From NCBI GenBank assembly GCA_027186245.1, contig CP114493.1, forward strand, positions 2,425,501 through 2,489,500: a stretch of DNA of 64,000 nt, written 5' to 3'. This DNA is from Coriaria nepalensis (lineage: Eukaryota > Streptophyta > Magnoliopsida > Cucurbitales > Coriariaceae). Positions within the stretch are counted from its first letter, which is position 1; each line of letters begins with the position of its first letter. The position numbers and the translations under genes were made by a program. Shown piece by piece: positions 48,750 to 62,960 of this stretch. The notes under the pieces are model-generated. The model was not told the origin of the DNA. It made no database searches and saw only the letters and a program-made list of their open reading frames with translations.

Positions 48750-50429
48750 AATCCTCGCCCGGTAAATGGGTCGTAGAAATAGAATGAGTTTTCACCATCT
48801 TGGAGAATCTGTTTTGTGGACCCCTTCCTTTTCGTCTCATATTTTATATCTAATCAAACAACATAATGAAAACTATTTCCATTTCCTAATTTTCGGAGAA
48901 TGCAGCCAAATGAGCCATTATTCTCCACATTTTTCAGTTCAATGACTCCGATAAATAGAGATGGCGGAGAGAAATTTTAGACCGAGGAAACTGTGATTTC
49001 GTTGCTTAACTTCCTCATTGAATTACAATTTTGTTCTATATGAGTTTTGCTAACTGAATTTACATTTGCTAACCAATTCTCCTTAACTAAATTTCTTAAC
49101 AGTTTTGCTATTGAACTCAAGAAAAAGTTAAGAGAAAGGTATCGTAGTCCTCCCAAGAAATTTCGCCCCGAGGTAAGCTTTTAAAATCTATCAATCGTAG
49201 TCGACAATTGTTTGGGTTCAAAGAAGGGTAAAAAAGAAAAAATTAAGAGATTTTCTTATGTTTTATTTATCTTTTTTGGCCTCAGGAATTAAAGTATAAC
49301 AAAGAGGCATATGTATGGACCAATATAACTCAATTAAATAAAGAGGGACGAAATTACAAATTAAAAAATTTAAAAAAAATTATAAAAAAAAGTGGGAAAA
49401 AAGAGAGATTAAAATACTAATTTAATCCATTATTTAGAATTTAGGATGAGAGAAATAAAAATAAGAGTTGACAAAAATACGTAAATACTACTAAAGACAT
49501 AAATAGGAATAATTCTTCTACAAACATCTTTCTGTACAGACATAAATGGGAATAATTTTAAGTACACCATATTTATAATAAATTAATTTATTTTAATTAT
49601 ATATATAATAATATAAAATAAATTAATATAATTAAGATTAATCTATTCATTATAAATATAATTTATCTAAGAATATGTTGGATCGAGGATTGCTGTGTAC
49701 GAACTTCAAAAGTAGAGACATTATTGAAGGAGTTCTATCCCCTCGAGTTCCCTAATTTCCCACTTCACTGGATGAGAGCAATGCCAGCCATCAATTTATG
49801 TTGTATGGGTGTTTAATTCGGTGGTCAAATTTGTTAAAATAAGAAGTCAAAAGTAGAGTGCTTGAGATATCATTACGCGGGCTTTTGAAATCATAATGCA
49901 TTACATCTTTTAAATCTTCATGCTTGATCATTACTACTACATACTGATGATTGTGACCCAAATAAAATAAAAGATTGTTTCTAATGATCAGTGATTGTAG
50001 GAGTGATGGTTTCGCAATGATAAGCTCTCACAATCACAAATATTCAAAAGTGCATGCATAAGGCATGTGTTGTTCACTGGAATATTCGTCAAATTAGAAC
50101 CCAAAAAAAAAAAAAAAAGTTAAAATAAATAAATAAAATACTCTCTTTTACCGCCCCAACTCAAGCCTCTTGACATTTACGTACGTTTAAGTACAAAACT
50201 AGTATTTTGTTAAACTGAATTCTAAATAAGGAATTTGGAAAAAAAATTAATATTATTGAAAATAATAAAATTTATTAATTTAAAAAATAATATATTATTT
50301 TTAAATTGAGATAAAAAAATTATTATTTAATTAAAATTATTAATTTATTGAGATTTAATTATATTATATGACACAAAGTAGATTTAATTTAGCTTGGTTG
50401 GTTTTAAAAATACATTATCGGGATCGATT
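48750..50429. other. AT-rich spacer
   Basis: Very AT-rich from 49300 onward, with A- and T-runs. No gene or element end was recognised. Confidence 0.45.
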
Positions 50430-50690
50430 TTTTTCGTAGTCTTCGAGAGGCTTATGAAGTAAGCAAACTAAATTCAGAAAATATAAATATTTTAGAAGCA
50501 ATGGATCTTAAAATTTCAATTTTGATAATAGATGTTCATGAGAATACAATTATAAATTGCTTTCAACATCATAAAATTTGAGATATGGTTAATATGAGTT
50601 TAAATGATTTTGATGAAATTTTAGATAGTGGAGGCATTCAAGAACTATAAAATATAATCAAATCGTTGAATCCTCATAATAGAATGGATA
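50430..50690 (+). pseudogene. Possible pogo/Tigger-type transposase C-terminal relic
   Basis: A frame with few stops reads REAYEVSKLNSENINILEAM, ISILIIDVHENTIINCFQHH KI, then a stop, then MNDFDEILDSGGIQEL-like sequence. The order (lysine/asparagine-rich helix, ...AM/AI...W-less..., TI.NCF.H.KI) resembles the end of plant DDE_1 Tigger-like transposases. No catalytic part is present. Low to moderate confidence. Confidence 0.4.
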
Positions 50691-50899
50691 ACAAGAACCT
50701 AAAGAAAATAACATAATTTTAGAGATATTGACTGCTAAGTAGATAATTGAGAGCTGAAAGTATATGCCCGTCAAGATAATTAAGTTGACCCGATGAGTAT
50801 ATATATTTCGTATGATATAATCTTATTTGTAAATATTAACGATATTATTATTTATTGCTTATTCAATAATAGTATAGACATTCATCTATTTATCATGCT

Positions 50900-51955
50900 T
50901 GTTGATTTCAAAATTATCATTTTGGCAAGTGTCAAATGATGGGAAAAAAGCTCGGAAGAAATTGAATAAATTAGCTAAAAAAGAGACGAAATAGACCACA
51001 AACTCTGCCTCCTCTTGGACTAGTCACCAAAGGGGTAGCCGACTAAGAAGTCATGTGGCTGCATAACTGAATTAGCCTTGCTACAACATTTCTCATTTAT
51101 TTATTTATTTATTGTGTATTTTTTGTTATTTTTAAGGACTTTCCTGCAAAGTAGAAAAATATTTTGTCTAATCCAATGGCCTTCCAGTAAAGGAGTTCCA
51201 TTTGGCAAATGGAAAGGTTTATTTGACTAATTTCATGAGCATACTACTAAGATAGTCATTTTTAAGGGACTAAATAACAATTTTGGCCTTGAAGAGAGAT
51301 TTTCTAGCAACTTCTTCACCTTACTCACTAAGTAAAGTGCTTTGCAAGCAAAACAAGTATACTTACCCAACAAGTAAAGCGGGTTCCACCTGTTTTCTTA
51401 TAAATAAGATTGTCCACCAAGAGAAAAATTACGCAACAATCACAACAACAACCCATCCATCACCCATAACATCAATCTATCATCAACTACTCAACATCAT
51501 TCAAAAATCGTGTTACATGATTTCTAATAGGCTCGATGCTTTTTCATTTGATCATTCAGATGCTTCATTATAAGTTCTATACTAATGGATTCCTTAGTGT
51601 TAGCATTTATTATGTTTTGCTATATAGGCGTTGGCTTATATGATATGTTTGAATGCTACTTCAGTGTTTAATTTTTTTTCATCATTTTCAAATATAACAT
51701 GTATATTTATTGGTTTCTTTGCTGAGTAGATTTAATATCAAAGAAAATTAAGCTTTATGTCCTGCTTCAATTACTTTATCAGTAGCCAGATTCCTTATCA
51801 TTAATGAGCTTTCATATAAATTATCACCTTACCTTTTGTATCCTTCATAAGCTTTTCTTGATCTTTTATGACATTTATAAGCTTTATTTAAATTAGTTCC
51901 TTCAAAATATTTTTATACTTCTAGCACACCCGTGCTTTATCACATTTTTCAGAGT
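50900..51955 (+). repeat. 5' LTR
   Basis: Starts TGTTGATTTCAAAATTATC. It shares with the 3' copy the blocks ggcaagtgtcaaatga, aagatagt-attttt, aactaaataa, cttcttcacctt, caacccatc, catcaactactcaaca, ggctcgatgctttttcattt and attccttagtgttagcattt. The right end is approximate. Confidence 0.8.
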
Positions 51956-52988
51956 ATTGACGCACAAATCCCGGGAGAGGAATGATTCTCAATTCTCCCT
52001 CCTAGTCGACTGCCTAATTTGTGGGTTGCCATTCAACGCTTCGAAAATTGGCATCAACAAAATGGCATCCCCGGTAGGACATATCACAAAGTTTCCCAAT
52101 ATGTATGTACGAGCTTTGTAGTCAAAGCGTCGACAAAGACCAAGGGGCCGACGAGGCTGATTTCACTCTTGGTTCATCCAATATTCAGCCTACCCGAGTG
52201 ATTATCACGGCAACCTAATCCCACATTTTTTTGATGCCCTAGTCGCCAAACTTCTCGAACTAATGAACGAGTCAAGAAAATAAGCAACACTAAATTTGAC
52301 TAGTCTGCCCGATTCCTTAGAAAAGTTGAGGAAAAACTACTTGAGCACTAAGGTCATCGTAGGGGGTAGTGGGCCGAAATCCCCCACGTCAACCTTTATA
52401 ACATCGGTAGCCCAATCAACGTAGGGAATCAATATTTGACCAATCAGCCCATATCATTTCCTCAACTTGTAGTCAATCTACCAATGGCCACTAAACAACC
52501 CTAGTAGGCCAGCTTCTTGCTATCGTCCTCTATACAGCCAGTCATTAGGGATAGAGGCCCAACTGCAGCAGCAAATCTATATCTATTGCCTCAGCCTCAT
52601 GGTTGGCCAATGTACAGAGAACTCTTTACCGTTGCCAACATTCCGCCCTTAATCCATCCATGCATTGGTGAGTTATGGATGGACATTCTATATTACAATC
52701 CTGTGTAGCCATATTTGGTGGCCAATCATGTGCATCCGGTAGTAGACCAAGAACAATTATATACTATTATACATAATATATACAATCCATTTACTCGGCA
52801 ACCACCTTGGTCGATGTATCACAAACCTTATGTCGAGGAGATCGATTGGAAACCATTATACTTAAAGATCTTGATATGAATTAAGATCATTATCAAGATT
52901 AGAATTTTAAGGAAAAAGAAAAAAAAATAGAGCCCTTATGGATATCGGGTCTCAGTTTTTACTTTATTTTATGGAATTGACCTCGATT

Positions 52989-54538
52989 TGTAACGCCCAC
53001 CCTACTAGGTGCTTATACTATTGAATACTTTAGACGGAAACACGCACAACTAGTAGGGGGTCGTTACCTTTCTCTATTTAAATAATAAACTTTACTTTTG
53101 AAAGCATTTTTAAGGAAATAACGTAATGATTTGAAAATATTGTTGAAGTCTTTATCATAGAGAATTAATCCTTTTTAAATAACTTTATTCTTTATTCGAA
53201 TATATATATATGTACATATACCTAAGTTTGTCTAAGGAAGTGTTGATTTTTTTTCAACCATATTGCTTACAGAGGTCGAGTCTTATATGTATACTTTCAC
53301 GAGACTGATTGCCTCCATTCGCCTGTTCCTTAGCTAACCGCCTCACCTTTGTAATTTTCTATAACACAGGGTAGACATTTGTGAGCTAGAAGCTCAATAA
53401 GGATAAAGTCTTACTCACATTACTATTCTTTTTATGACTACCTTGAGTTAATGCTATTATGACCTATATCTAGCATGCATAAATTCCTACCCTTCTACAT
53501 ACTTGGGTCCTGAGGATGTTGTCACCGGCAATTCAATTGATATCTAATCAGCAGTCCGCTTATGACCGTTGCAACGATCCACTTATGACATTTTCTTTAA
53601 TATTATTCAAAGTCTTTTATAATCGATAAGCGATCATTTTTTTGACCCGACAACAGCTCACTTTAATGTTATGCATATGTATGCTTATGATTCTTATTCA
53701 CTTTAGCATAATATTAACCTTTGGAAATATGAACATATGCATTCAATCGTAGAATGTTTAAAGCTTACATTCTTCCTAAACCATCATGCTATACTATGTT
53801 CATATTAGTCATAAATCTTATTTCTAGCATGGTAATAAAATCATTTCATTTCTACGTAACGTGCTGTAATAATAATCCTAACATAGACATAACTTTAGCG
53901 AGATAAATATTTTCTGCAAGTCATCATGCTTAATAATTAATACTATCCTCAATTAATATAATTATTTTAAATTACCATAACAACAAACAAACAACATCGT
54001 ATCCCTGTATTGCAATGAGATTATACTTATAAATCTTTACTGAAAGTTGAAGATCCTAATCTCATTTCCTTCTTTCTCCCTTTCTTCTTCCCTCTCTCCT
54101 TCCTTCTTTCCCTCTTCCTTTCCCTCTTCTTCTTTCTTTCCCTCCCTTCTCTTTCTTTCCTTTTTCTTATCTTTTCCTTCACGGTTTCTCTTCTCTCTTA
54201 ATGCTCTTGCCGTAGTGTTAGTGGGTAGGTTCTTATAGGAAAATGAAAGTGTGATTAGTCATTACATTATGTCACATAAATATGACAAGTGTATTGACAA
54301 CATATACTTAGGTGCTTTCCGGATTGGCAAGTGGCTATTTTAATTAAGTTTTATTATTTATTATTTATTTTGATTATTTATATTTAAACCCCCTTAAATC
54401 TTAATAATTATTAAAAAGATCCCATATTATCTTTATTATTAAAATTAAATATTGGTGAGAATTAAAAATTACTAAAAAACCCACTTTAAATTTCTTTTTC
54501 CATTATTGTGTCTAGTTTAGAAATATTAGGGGCTTACA
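52989..54538. mobile_element. Solo LTR with perfect 5-bp target-site duplication
   Basis: Begins TGTAACGCCCACC at 52989 and ends GGGGCTTACA at 54538 (TGTAA...TTACA ends, the TG...CA rule). The five bases before it, CGATT at 52984-52988, are repeated exactly after it at 54539-54543. No pol or gag lies inside; a long pyrimidine-rich tract occupies about 54058-54200. Length of 1,550 bp fits plant gypsy LTRs. It lies within the interior of the element at 50900-57700, so it is the younger insertion. Formed, by the usual model, when recombination between two LTRs removed the interior. Confidence 0.9.
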
Positions 54539-54589
54539 CGATTAGTCGACTATAGAGCACATCGGCCCCTTAACCATTCGTTGCAGAGA

Positions 54590-55500
54590 GGTCGGAGCGA
54601 ATTATAGGTTGCAAATCTGATTGTCTGCCAATTTTAATCAGGCAGACTTTCATTTGATATACCAGGCTACCGCCCAATTCTATAAGGACTTTGAAGGATA
54701 TAGAGCAAAATTTTCATACTTAATTTTACCATAGTCAGCCTGAAGTCACTAAGGTTGATTTGTCCCGTCTATTGCCAAAAATAATAGAATCGGCCGAGAC
54801 TTTCTTATTTTGGTTTAAATAGCTGAGGAATCGATGCTAGGTGGCTCTACATGAGTAAGAATTTGTCAAACTTACAATAATCATTTAGATATTAAGCTTA
54901 GGAAGAAGTTCGAGAGAGTAAAATTCTGAGATTTCTTTGAACTCACTACCAAAGCGACAAGGTACAAAGAGTTGCTAGAAGAGGAAGCTTTGAGAAAAGT
55001 GTTGTCATCTAGGCCTATTATCATGAATTCGGCTACAACTTGGATATTGCCGAAATAATCAGCCACAAACCAGTTACTCTCCTGCTCCTTGTGAGACTAC
55101 GAGCGGTGAGGCGAAAAAAAGGTGTCATTACAAGAAGGATAAAGTCTTTTCTTTTCGCTTGAAAAAAGCCAATAAAGTTTTTGACATCTTGTTGAAAAAT
55201 AGAAAGTCAAAACTTTCATCGTGTCACAAACTGTTGTTGGTTGATGAAGTATGTGGCAAAGAGTATTGCAAGTATTATACAAGATCAAATCGAGAGAGAC
55301 CTCTTGAGCCTTAGGGAAGCACCTACTATAAGCATGGATTTGAAACTCTTTCCCACTATGGCTAGTGCAGCCGTAGCCGATCTAAGATCCTTACGAATTA
55401 GAAGGATGGAAAGCTTAGGCTGCCATCGATTACCTACCAACCCATCAATGTCAGCCAAAATTAACACCCAGAAAGGTACGGTAAATTACGTGTGAACGAT
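54590..55500 (+). pseudogene. Gypsy gag remnant
   Basis: Frames with stops read VTKVDLSRLLPKIIESAETF-like text, NNHLDIKLRKKFERVKF, DFFELTTKATRYKELLEEEA, VFDILLKNRKSKLSSCHKLL and GKEYCKYYTRSN. This order matches plant gypsy gag polyproteins: helical gag, ELT.KA.RYEELL, K.FDFLLK, CKYH. Non-functional. Confidence 0.75.
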
Positions 55501-55530
55501 CCATTAGGACAAAATGAATGCTCCCACTGC

Positions 55531-55675
55531 CGACCTAATGGCTTCCTCTTGATTTGGCCAATAAGATGGCCAACCTAATGGCTTCCTCTTGATTTGGCCA
55601 ATAAGATGGTCAACCTAATGGCTTCCTCTTGATTTGGCCGATAAGATGGCCAACCTAATGGATTCCTCTAAAGCC
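55531..55675. repeat. 40-bp tandem repeat, about 3.6 copies
   Basis: The word acctaatgg recurs at 55533, 55573, 55613 and 55653, exactly 40 bp apart, and the units (…cttcctcttgatttggcc, aataagatggcca) are nearly identical. High identity suggests a recent local amplification within an otherwise old element. Confidence 0.95.
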
Positions 55676-56521
55676 AAGATCAAAGAAAATGTTAACATTG
55701 GTGTCTTGGAGGCACTTTTGAAACATCATGCAAGAGGAAGATGAGGGAGATTTAGCTAGGCCTATTGAGCCAGATTTCGAAGCACATATTAAGCAAATTC
55801 TGAAAAGCCTCTGTTACCAAGTCTTGGGAGCAAGATATTAATCGTGACTATTTCGATTTGACTAAAATGTAATATAGTCACCCCACCATGGACTCCCATA
55901 TCGATTTAGAAATCTCGTAGGAAGAGACTAACATAGATAAAGGTGAAGCAGCCGTCCTCGGACTACAACAAAAGCCGTCCTCGGACTCCCATTCAATGAT
56001 CGTTCATAGGTGTAAAATTGGTTGAAGTTCCAGTTGAAGAAGGGGGTTTAGAAAATCTCATCTTTAAGAAACGATTCAACCATATGTCATGCTATACTCA
56101 ACCAATTTATGTTAAAATCTAATTGGAAAGTGTGTTGATCAGATGGACATTGGGAGACAGAGGAGCGGTCGGAATCATCTTAACATCTAAACCTCAAGGT
56201 AATGACCAAACTGATCGGATGATTGCACTCATCTCGTTTCGGCCCAACTCAGCAAAAGTTGAATAAATGCTAGGATTAGACACGACCAATGGCTCGACCT
56301 GGTGGCAACCATATCACGTGTTGATAGAAAATATTCGGTTTGGCAGATGGAGGAATACCATAATGGCTGAATAAAAGAGTCGGATGAAGGAGGTTCAGAC
56401 AATTTAAAAGTCTGAAATAAGGATGAAGGGGCTGTATTTCGAGAAACCTTCAAAGGAACACCATGTCCTTTATCCCTCTCATTTTCAAGATTATTCAATA
56501 TGAGTGATAATGAGGGACATT

Positions 56522-57700
56522 TGTTGATGCCAAAATTATTATTCAGGCAAGTGTCAAATGAAGGATGAAGAAAAAAAAAATGCTTAAAAGAAATAGAGTA
56601 AATCAGCAAAAAAATAAAAATAGGACGAAATAGGCCACAAACTCAGCCTTCCCCTAAAGTAGTTTGCCATTTGGTCGACTAGCAATGACCGGTCAACAAA
56701 GGGGAGGCCGATTGATTGGTAATGTGGCCACATGGTTAAATTGGCCGTGCAGTCACGTTTGGCTTTTATTTTTTAGTCATTTTTTTTTCTATTTTCAAGG
56801 ATTATTTAGCAAAGTATGAAGACTTTTTTACTAGTCTAAGGGCCTTCAAGGAAAAAAATAGTTATATTTGACCAATTTAAAGAGGTTTGCAGCAAATTCA
56901 ATGATCAATTGATAAAAGAAAAGGTTTGTTTAACCTATTCCATAAGCATACCACTAAGATAGTTATTTTTCAGGGACTAAATAAAAATTTCAGCTCTGAA
57001 GCGGATTTTCCAAAAATTTCTTCACCTTGCTCACCAACTAAAGTAAGCATGCTAGCCATCAAGTAAAATGGGTCCCACTTATTTCCCTATAAAGAAGATC
57101 ATCCACCAAAAGAAAAATTATGCAACAAACAACTACAACCCATCGATCAACCATAACATCAATATATCATCAACTACTCAACACCACAAAAAAATTGTCT
57201 TACATTATTTCCAACAGGCTCGATGCTTTTTCATTTGATCGTTCAGTAGATTTGTCTACTTTTCATTTAAGTCTTCATTGTAAGTTCTATATGTAATGAA
57301 TTCCTTAGTATTAGCATTTATTATGTTTTGGTCTATAGGCTTTGGCTTATATGATATATTTGAATGCTTCTTTAGTGTTCAAGTTCTTTTCTTTATTTTC
57401 GAAGCTTTCATTTACATTTATTGGTTTCTTTGCTCAGTAGATTTTATATCAAAGAATATTAGAAAGGTTTTAGCTTTTTGTCCACTTCAATTGCTTTATC
57501 AGTACTCATATTCCTTATCAATGATGAGCTTTCATATAAACTATCACTATCTTTTGTATCCTTTATAAGCTTTCTTTATCTTTTACGCCATTTACAAGCT
57601 TTATCTGCCCTCCCTTCCGACCGCCTCCTTTGCAGGATGTCGGCCGGTGCTACGATTGAAATTTGATATATCTAAAGTTCCAATAGTTGCAACTTTGTTA
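56522..57700 (+). repeat. 3' LTR
   Basis: Starts TGTTGATGCCAAAATTATT and matches the 5' LTR through gctttatc near 57605; the remainder diverges. The right end is approximate. Confidence 0.75.
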
Positions 57701-60700
57701 AATTTTCAGAACATTAGATAACACAATTTCCTAGAAAATCCAAATAACATATCACTGATCAAACATCCTAGGCAGCGGCAATGGGCATAGAGCTACTGTG
57801 GCACCTAAGTATATTGCTAGGCACCCTTGCCTAGTGCACTCGGTTGTGGGGTTTCCCCGCATGGGAGCGGAGGCATTGCGGTTAATTTTTATTCGACTAG
57901 GGTTCAAGAGTTTTTTGGAAATAAATCTAATTTTTAATTTAATAATTAAAATATAATTTTGATTATAAAAATTATTAATTAGATGGTTATTTAGATAGTG
58001 TTAATATGTAAGTAAAGTTAGTAATACAAATTATTCATATGGAACTTTATTAACATATTAAAATATGAAATCATTTTTCTAAAATCAATTATTTACCTTA
58101 AATTGTTTATTGTAAGTTTTAATGTGAGTGGTAAAATTCATATAATGTCTTTATGTGGAAATTTTCTAATCATGTCAAATATGGTAATTGCTTCCATTAA
58201 TAAAATATTATTTTTTGTAAGATTTAATGTGATGAATAGAATTAATAATGTAAAATAGTTTATATGGAATTTCTATGATCATATTAAATAAGAAAATTGA
58301 TTTTATTAGTTAGCTACCTAAAAGTGTTTACGGTAACCAACCTATTTTGGAAGTTTTCTAAATAAGGAAAATTTTTGTTTAGGGAATTTACCTATTTCAG
58401 AAGGAGTTCTTAATTAGATAATATTAGTTATCTAATTTTGAAAGAGTTTTAAAGTAAAAAATTGTATTCTAATTATGATAAAATTCAAAATTAAGAAACT
58501 TTATTAAGATAACTAATCTAAAATAGAAAGAGTTGTAAATTAGAATTTTTTTTCCAATTTTAGAAGACTTTTCTATTTTAGAAAAAATTCTAAACTAGGA
58601 AAATTTCCAAATATAGCATATTTTCTTTTTTGGAAACTTTTTAAATTTGGAAAAAGAAGCTAGGCTATCAAATAGAAACCTTATTTCCTCTCTATATTCA
58701 TGTGCTCCACTTCGAAAGGAGAGATGGGGAGGAAACTTCCACTTCAGACTATACCCATATAACCTTGCAGATTGGAGGGAAAAGGTTTTCACAAATCTAT
58801 TTGCGGCTCATCTGCAACTACAAAGGGAAAGGGGATCTTCCTAAATCGTTGTACTTTTTTGATAAAGCTAGCCCCATCTTTGAGATGAAAGGGAAAATTC
58901 TTTTTAAACTTGAAGAGCTTGAGCCAAATAGGGGCTAGCTTGAAAGCGGGGCACGATTCATCCAGACAAAGGGGATATCTTTTTTAGCCTAGAGAGACAA
59001 GGACCAAATAGCCCCTACTTTGTCTCTTTTGTTTCTAAAAGAGAGAAACTTTTATCTTAACTTAACATTTTTAGAAATTTTCCTTAAAGAGTTAAGGAAA
59101 ATGATTTAATTGTTTGTACTACTTTTCATTAATTAAAATATGCTCAATGAAAGTAATTAGATTAGATAATCAAGAATTTAAACAAATTAAATCTAAAAAT
59201 TATTTTGGATTCATCAACATTATTTAACATGAACATGCATTAGATGTATGTGATTGAAGTTGTTAAATGTACATGCATCATATTTCACATATATATATGC
59301 TTTGTTAAAAAATGCTTCAATACCATGTTGTAACACTATGAGATAGTATATATATAACATATATATATGTATTGATTGATGAGATCATGCATGTTTCAAA
59401 TACCTTAGTTGAAAAGATTAAGCTAAATTTGGTCATAAAATTTTCGTATGGGTTGCCTTCCAAATCTTATAATATAAGTAATACTTATATTAATTATGAG
59501 TTGGCTACCGATACGTGAGACTTATAATTGGTATTAATATATGCATTTATTATTTTACCATATGATGCGTGATTGAGTAGTGCTATCATCTTCGATATGG
59601 AGATGACCGCATGCATGAGCTAGTTTAATACATTACGTTTCACAAGAATGTTTGGGTTAAGCTTAACTAAGATAACATAATTGTCTACGGATACATGAGA
59701 TTACATTCTTATGACGGCAAGATAAATGAATTACATGAGATGTAATTGTAAATGCGTTTGTTACATTTCATGCTTATGGACACATGAGATTATAATATTC
59801 AATGATTGACTCATTTTCCCATTAAGGAAAATTCATTTTTCTCATTTTATATAATGGGGTAATATAAATTCGTAAGAAAATATTGGGAGATACCAAAATT
59901 ATTAAGACATTTAATTTTTATATTTATATTCATATAATGTGCAATAACAAAGCATGTTTTAAAGTCCATTCACAAGTTGATTAAATTTTTAGACCAAAAT
60001 TTCAAAAAGCATGGGATTAGGAATCTAAGAATCGTTCTTAGAGATGAACATATTATTGTTATACCGAAACTTATGATATTTTGATTACTCTCAAAAGAGT
60101 ATATGGTAGAACAAAGATCACTTGGTTAAAGCGATTGAAGTGAATTAATGAGATGCAATGTATTGTACTTGCATTAATGATTAATTAGCTTCAAAAATAT
60201 CATGAGAAGTTACATGTCATTAAGATTATCGATAACCTTCATTTGTTAATGGTATATATATTCAAAACAACTTGTATGAAATCTTTAAACCCTTATTGCA
60301 TTTAATGATATACGAAAGGCACCTCTGTTAGAGGACAAGTGCTGAAAATACTCTGACATTTGGAAGTGGAGATATGGGAACAAGTTTTACAATTGCTAAA
60401 ATTCTAAGTAGTGACTTAGTTAATTAACAATTACTTATTTTCAAAATTGTTCGATTACATAATTTGTAAAGTAGTTACAAAGCTTGAAATTTTCATTAAG
60501 ATGGAATGAATAAATTAAAAAGGAGTTTCCACCATAATAGTAAAGGATATTGGAAGGAAAAATGAAAGGTTAACCAAGTCTCTCTTATGAAGCATACTAA
60601 TATTTCATTATTATTCAAAGTTTGAGGATAATCTTTCTTATAAATTGTTCTACGAAAGGTATGGGATGTCAAATATGATTTCATATATATATTATCTCTG

Positions 60701-62850
60701 ATTAATCTCAAAAGTAGTACAACTATAAAAAATATGAATACATATTAATCTAATAAATGAACAAAGAATTATTACATTACCTTTGGTATTTTTAATTTCA
60801 ACCTAGCATTTTGTCTTAAATTTAGAATTCAATAAGGTGAAGTTATATACTTGCTCTTACCTAATGTGTTTTTTTTTTCCTATTTTTGACTTAAAAAAAG
60901 TTTATCTTTAAAGTTAAAGAACAATACTTTAGTATCTTATTAGATGAGATCTTTTATGATAGCAATTAAAGTGTATATTCTAAATTTAAGAGGATAAAAC
61001 TTATCATAATATTGAACATGTTAAGAAAAAAAAAAGTTTAAATGTGAATCAAACATGTCTTGGCATTATCGGGTATCATGCCCACAAAACAACAATTCAC
61101 AAAGTTACTTTTATGGACATATTAGGTCTAATTGATTCTAAATCAATAACAGCTTGTGAACTACTATTTATTAGGTATGATAATCAAATTTCTTTAGTTG
61201 AAAGGAAAAATTAGATTATCTCTTAATGGACACCTTTTAGAATATCGAGGCGGAGGTATTTTACCTTCTTAGATATGGTTCGATTAGTCAGATTAATTGC
61301 CATAAAATACCAAAGGGTTATGCTTAAGAATATTATTCTACATATGAAATAGAATTCCCTCCAATTACTTTTCTTTTTTACTTCATCTAAGATATGGAGT
61401 GGTAGAAGAATGTTATCGAACCATATTATGATATATAGATATGATTAAAGGAAAGATTTGAAATGTATTATTTAGTAGGGAATTTTGAAGGAATGTTACG
61501 ATATTGTTGCCATTATACTCCATAACAAAAAATATTTTTCATGTGAACTGCTACCTTCTTATAGAGTGATTTTCCTTTTGAAAGAACTAGTAGGAGTATG
61601 ATATAAATTGAAAAAATTGAAGAACCACAAAATAATTACATACCGAGACTTCTATACTCATTGAACCAACATATGAGACGCCCTCGAAAGAGGCAGTTGT
61701 AAATTCTCAAAATGCAGAACGAATTCATAGATCTTGTATTTTTCTGGTGGATTATAATGAAATAGATTTTTAGTAGAAATTCCTAGTATGGATCTAGTCA
61801 TAGATGATAGTCTCTACAATATAATCCACGGCTATTAGTAGCTTGATTTCCAAAAAATAGGTCCAAGTCATGGGTTTCACATAGAATTACATAAAAAAAG
61901 TTATATAAGCTGCAAGAATTCATTTATGGATTAAAACAAACATCTTGGAATTGGGACACATCTGTTTCGATGAAATGATCAAATCATATGGTCTTATTGA
62001 AAATGAAAATGATCCTTGTATGCATACGAAGGTTAGTGGGAGTACAAAAATATTCATAAATTTTTACATAGATGATATATTACTCATTAGAGAATGAGGA
62101 AACTATGTTAGAATATGCTAAACTACGGTCATCGAAATAACCTTCTATAAAATTTGGGTAGAAAATCATTTGTTAAGATCTATAGAGATAAATTTAAAAG
62201 ATTACTTAGCACCCAATCAACATACATATTTAAAATTGTTAAAGATATTTAGCATTAAGGATTCAAAGAGATGACTCTTGCCAATGAGTCAAAGAATCTT
62301 CCTCTTTTAAGAGATGTCAAATAAGACATGAAAGGAGAGATATAGCATGAGTAAAACACCCGATGCTTTGGCGATAGGGTCCATCATATATCATGATGTA
62401 TGCAATAGATATAGCCTATGCTCAAAATATTTGCCAGTAGGTTCGAGGCAATCATGTTGATAAGAATTAGGATATTGTTAAGAATGTCCTTAATTGATTT
62501 AGAATGATTGTAATATATTCTTAATTTTATGGAGCATCCAAATTGAAAATTGAGATTTCACAAACTTTAATTTTCAATAAGATTTCGATGATAGGAAATC
62601 AGTTATATTTTTTATTTGTCACCTATATTGGTGGAGCGGTAAAAGTGGAAAAGTTCCAATTCAGGAAATGAGCGTGAAATCCTCAACTAAGGCAGAATAT
62701 ATTATATATTTGAAAGTAGTAAAAGTGTTGTTTTGTATGAAAATTTCATAACTGGACTTGATGTCGTTCTACCATTAATAATCTCATAGTAATTAACTAC
62801 GATGATTATGATGCAATAGTACAAGCAATAGGGATTTAGGCCTCATCGGA
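57701..62850 (+). pseudogene. Heavily decayed Ty1/copia element
   Basis: Order of recognisable parts: leader-like sequence (57780-59900); weak gag (about 59930-60330); a pol linker (about 61540-61700: REFLLKRTSRSMIELEKIEE); reverse transcriptase (about 61880-62110: CKLQEFIYGLKQTSWNW, FYIDDILLI-like); RNase H (about 62390-62790: GGAV, SSTKAEYI). Stops and shifts are dense in every frame. LTRs were not delimited. The order and motifs establish a copia copy in plus orientation, older than the others in the window. Confidence 0.7.
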
Positions 62851-62960
62851 AATTCAAACACATGTTGCTACGTTTTCGCGTAATCCAATATTGATTAGAA
62901 ATAGGAACATGAATATAGAGAAAGTTGATATAAATAACAACATATTGGATCCACTAAGAA

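Larger units (their letters stand above)
50900..57700 (+). mobile_element. Non-autonomous Ty3/gypsy-like LTR element with a nested solo LTR
   Basis: Two related LTRs (50900-about 51955 and 56522-about 57700) flank a 4.6-kb interior that itself contains a 1,550-bp solo LTR. The interior carries gypsy gag remnants (54590-55500) but no reverse transcriptase or integrase was found. A polypurine-like gataatgagggacatt precedes the 3' LTR. LTR right ends are not fixed because the two copies diverge there, so no target-site duplication could be called. Confidence 0.75.

Noticed and set aside
51283..51573. 96-codon open frame with a related text near 57000-57240
   Set aside because: The resemblance comes from both being LTR copies of one element; no protein signature.
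54047..54238. Ser/Phe/Pro-rich 63-codon frame
   Set aside because: It is the translation of the pyrimidine tract inside the solo LTR.
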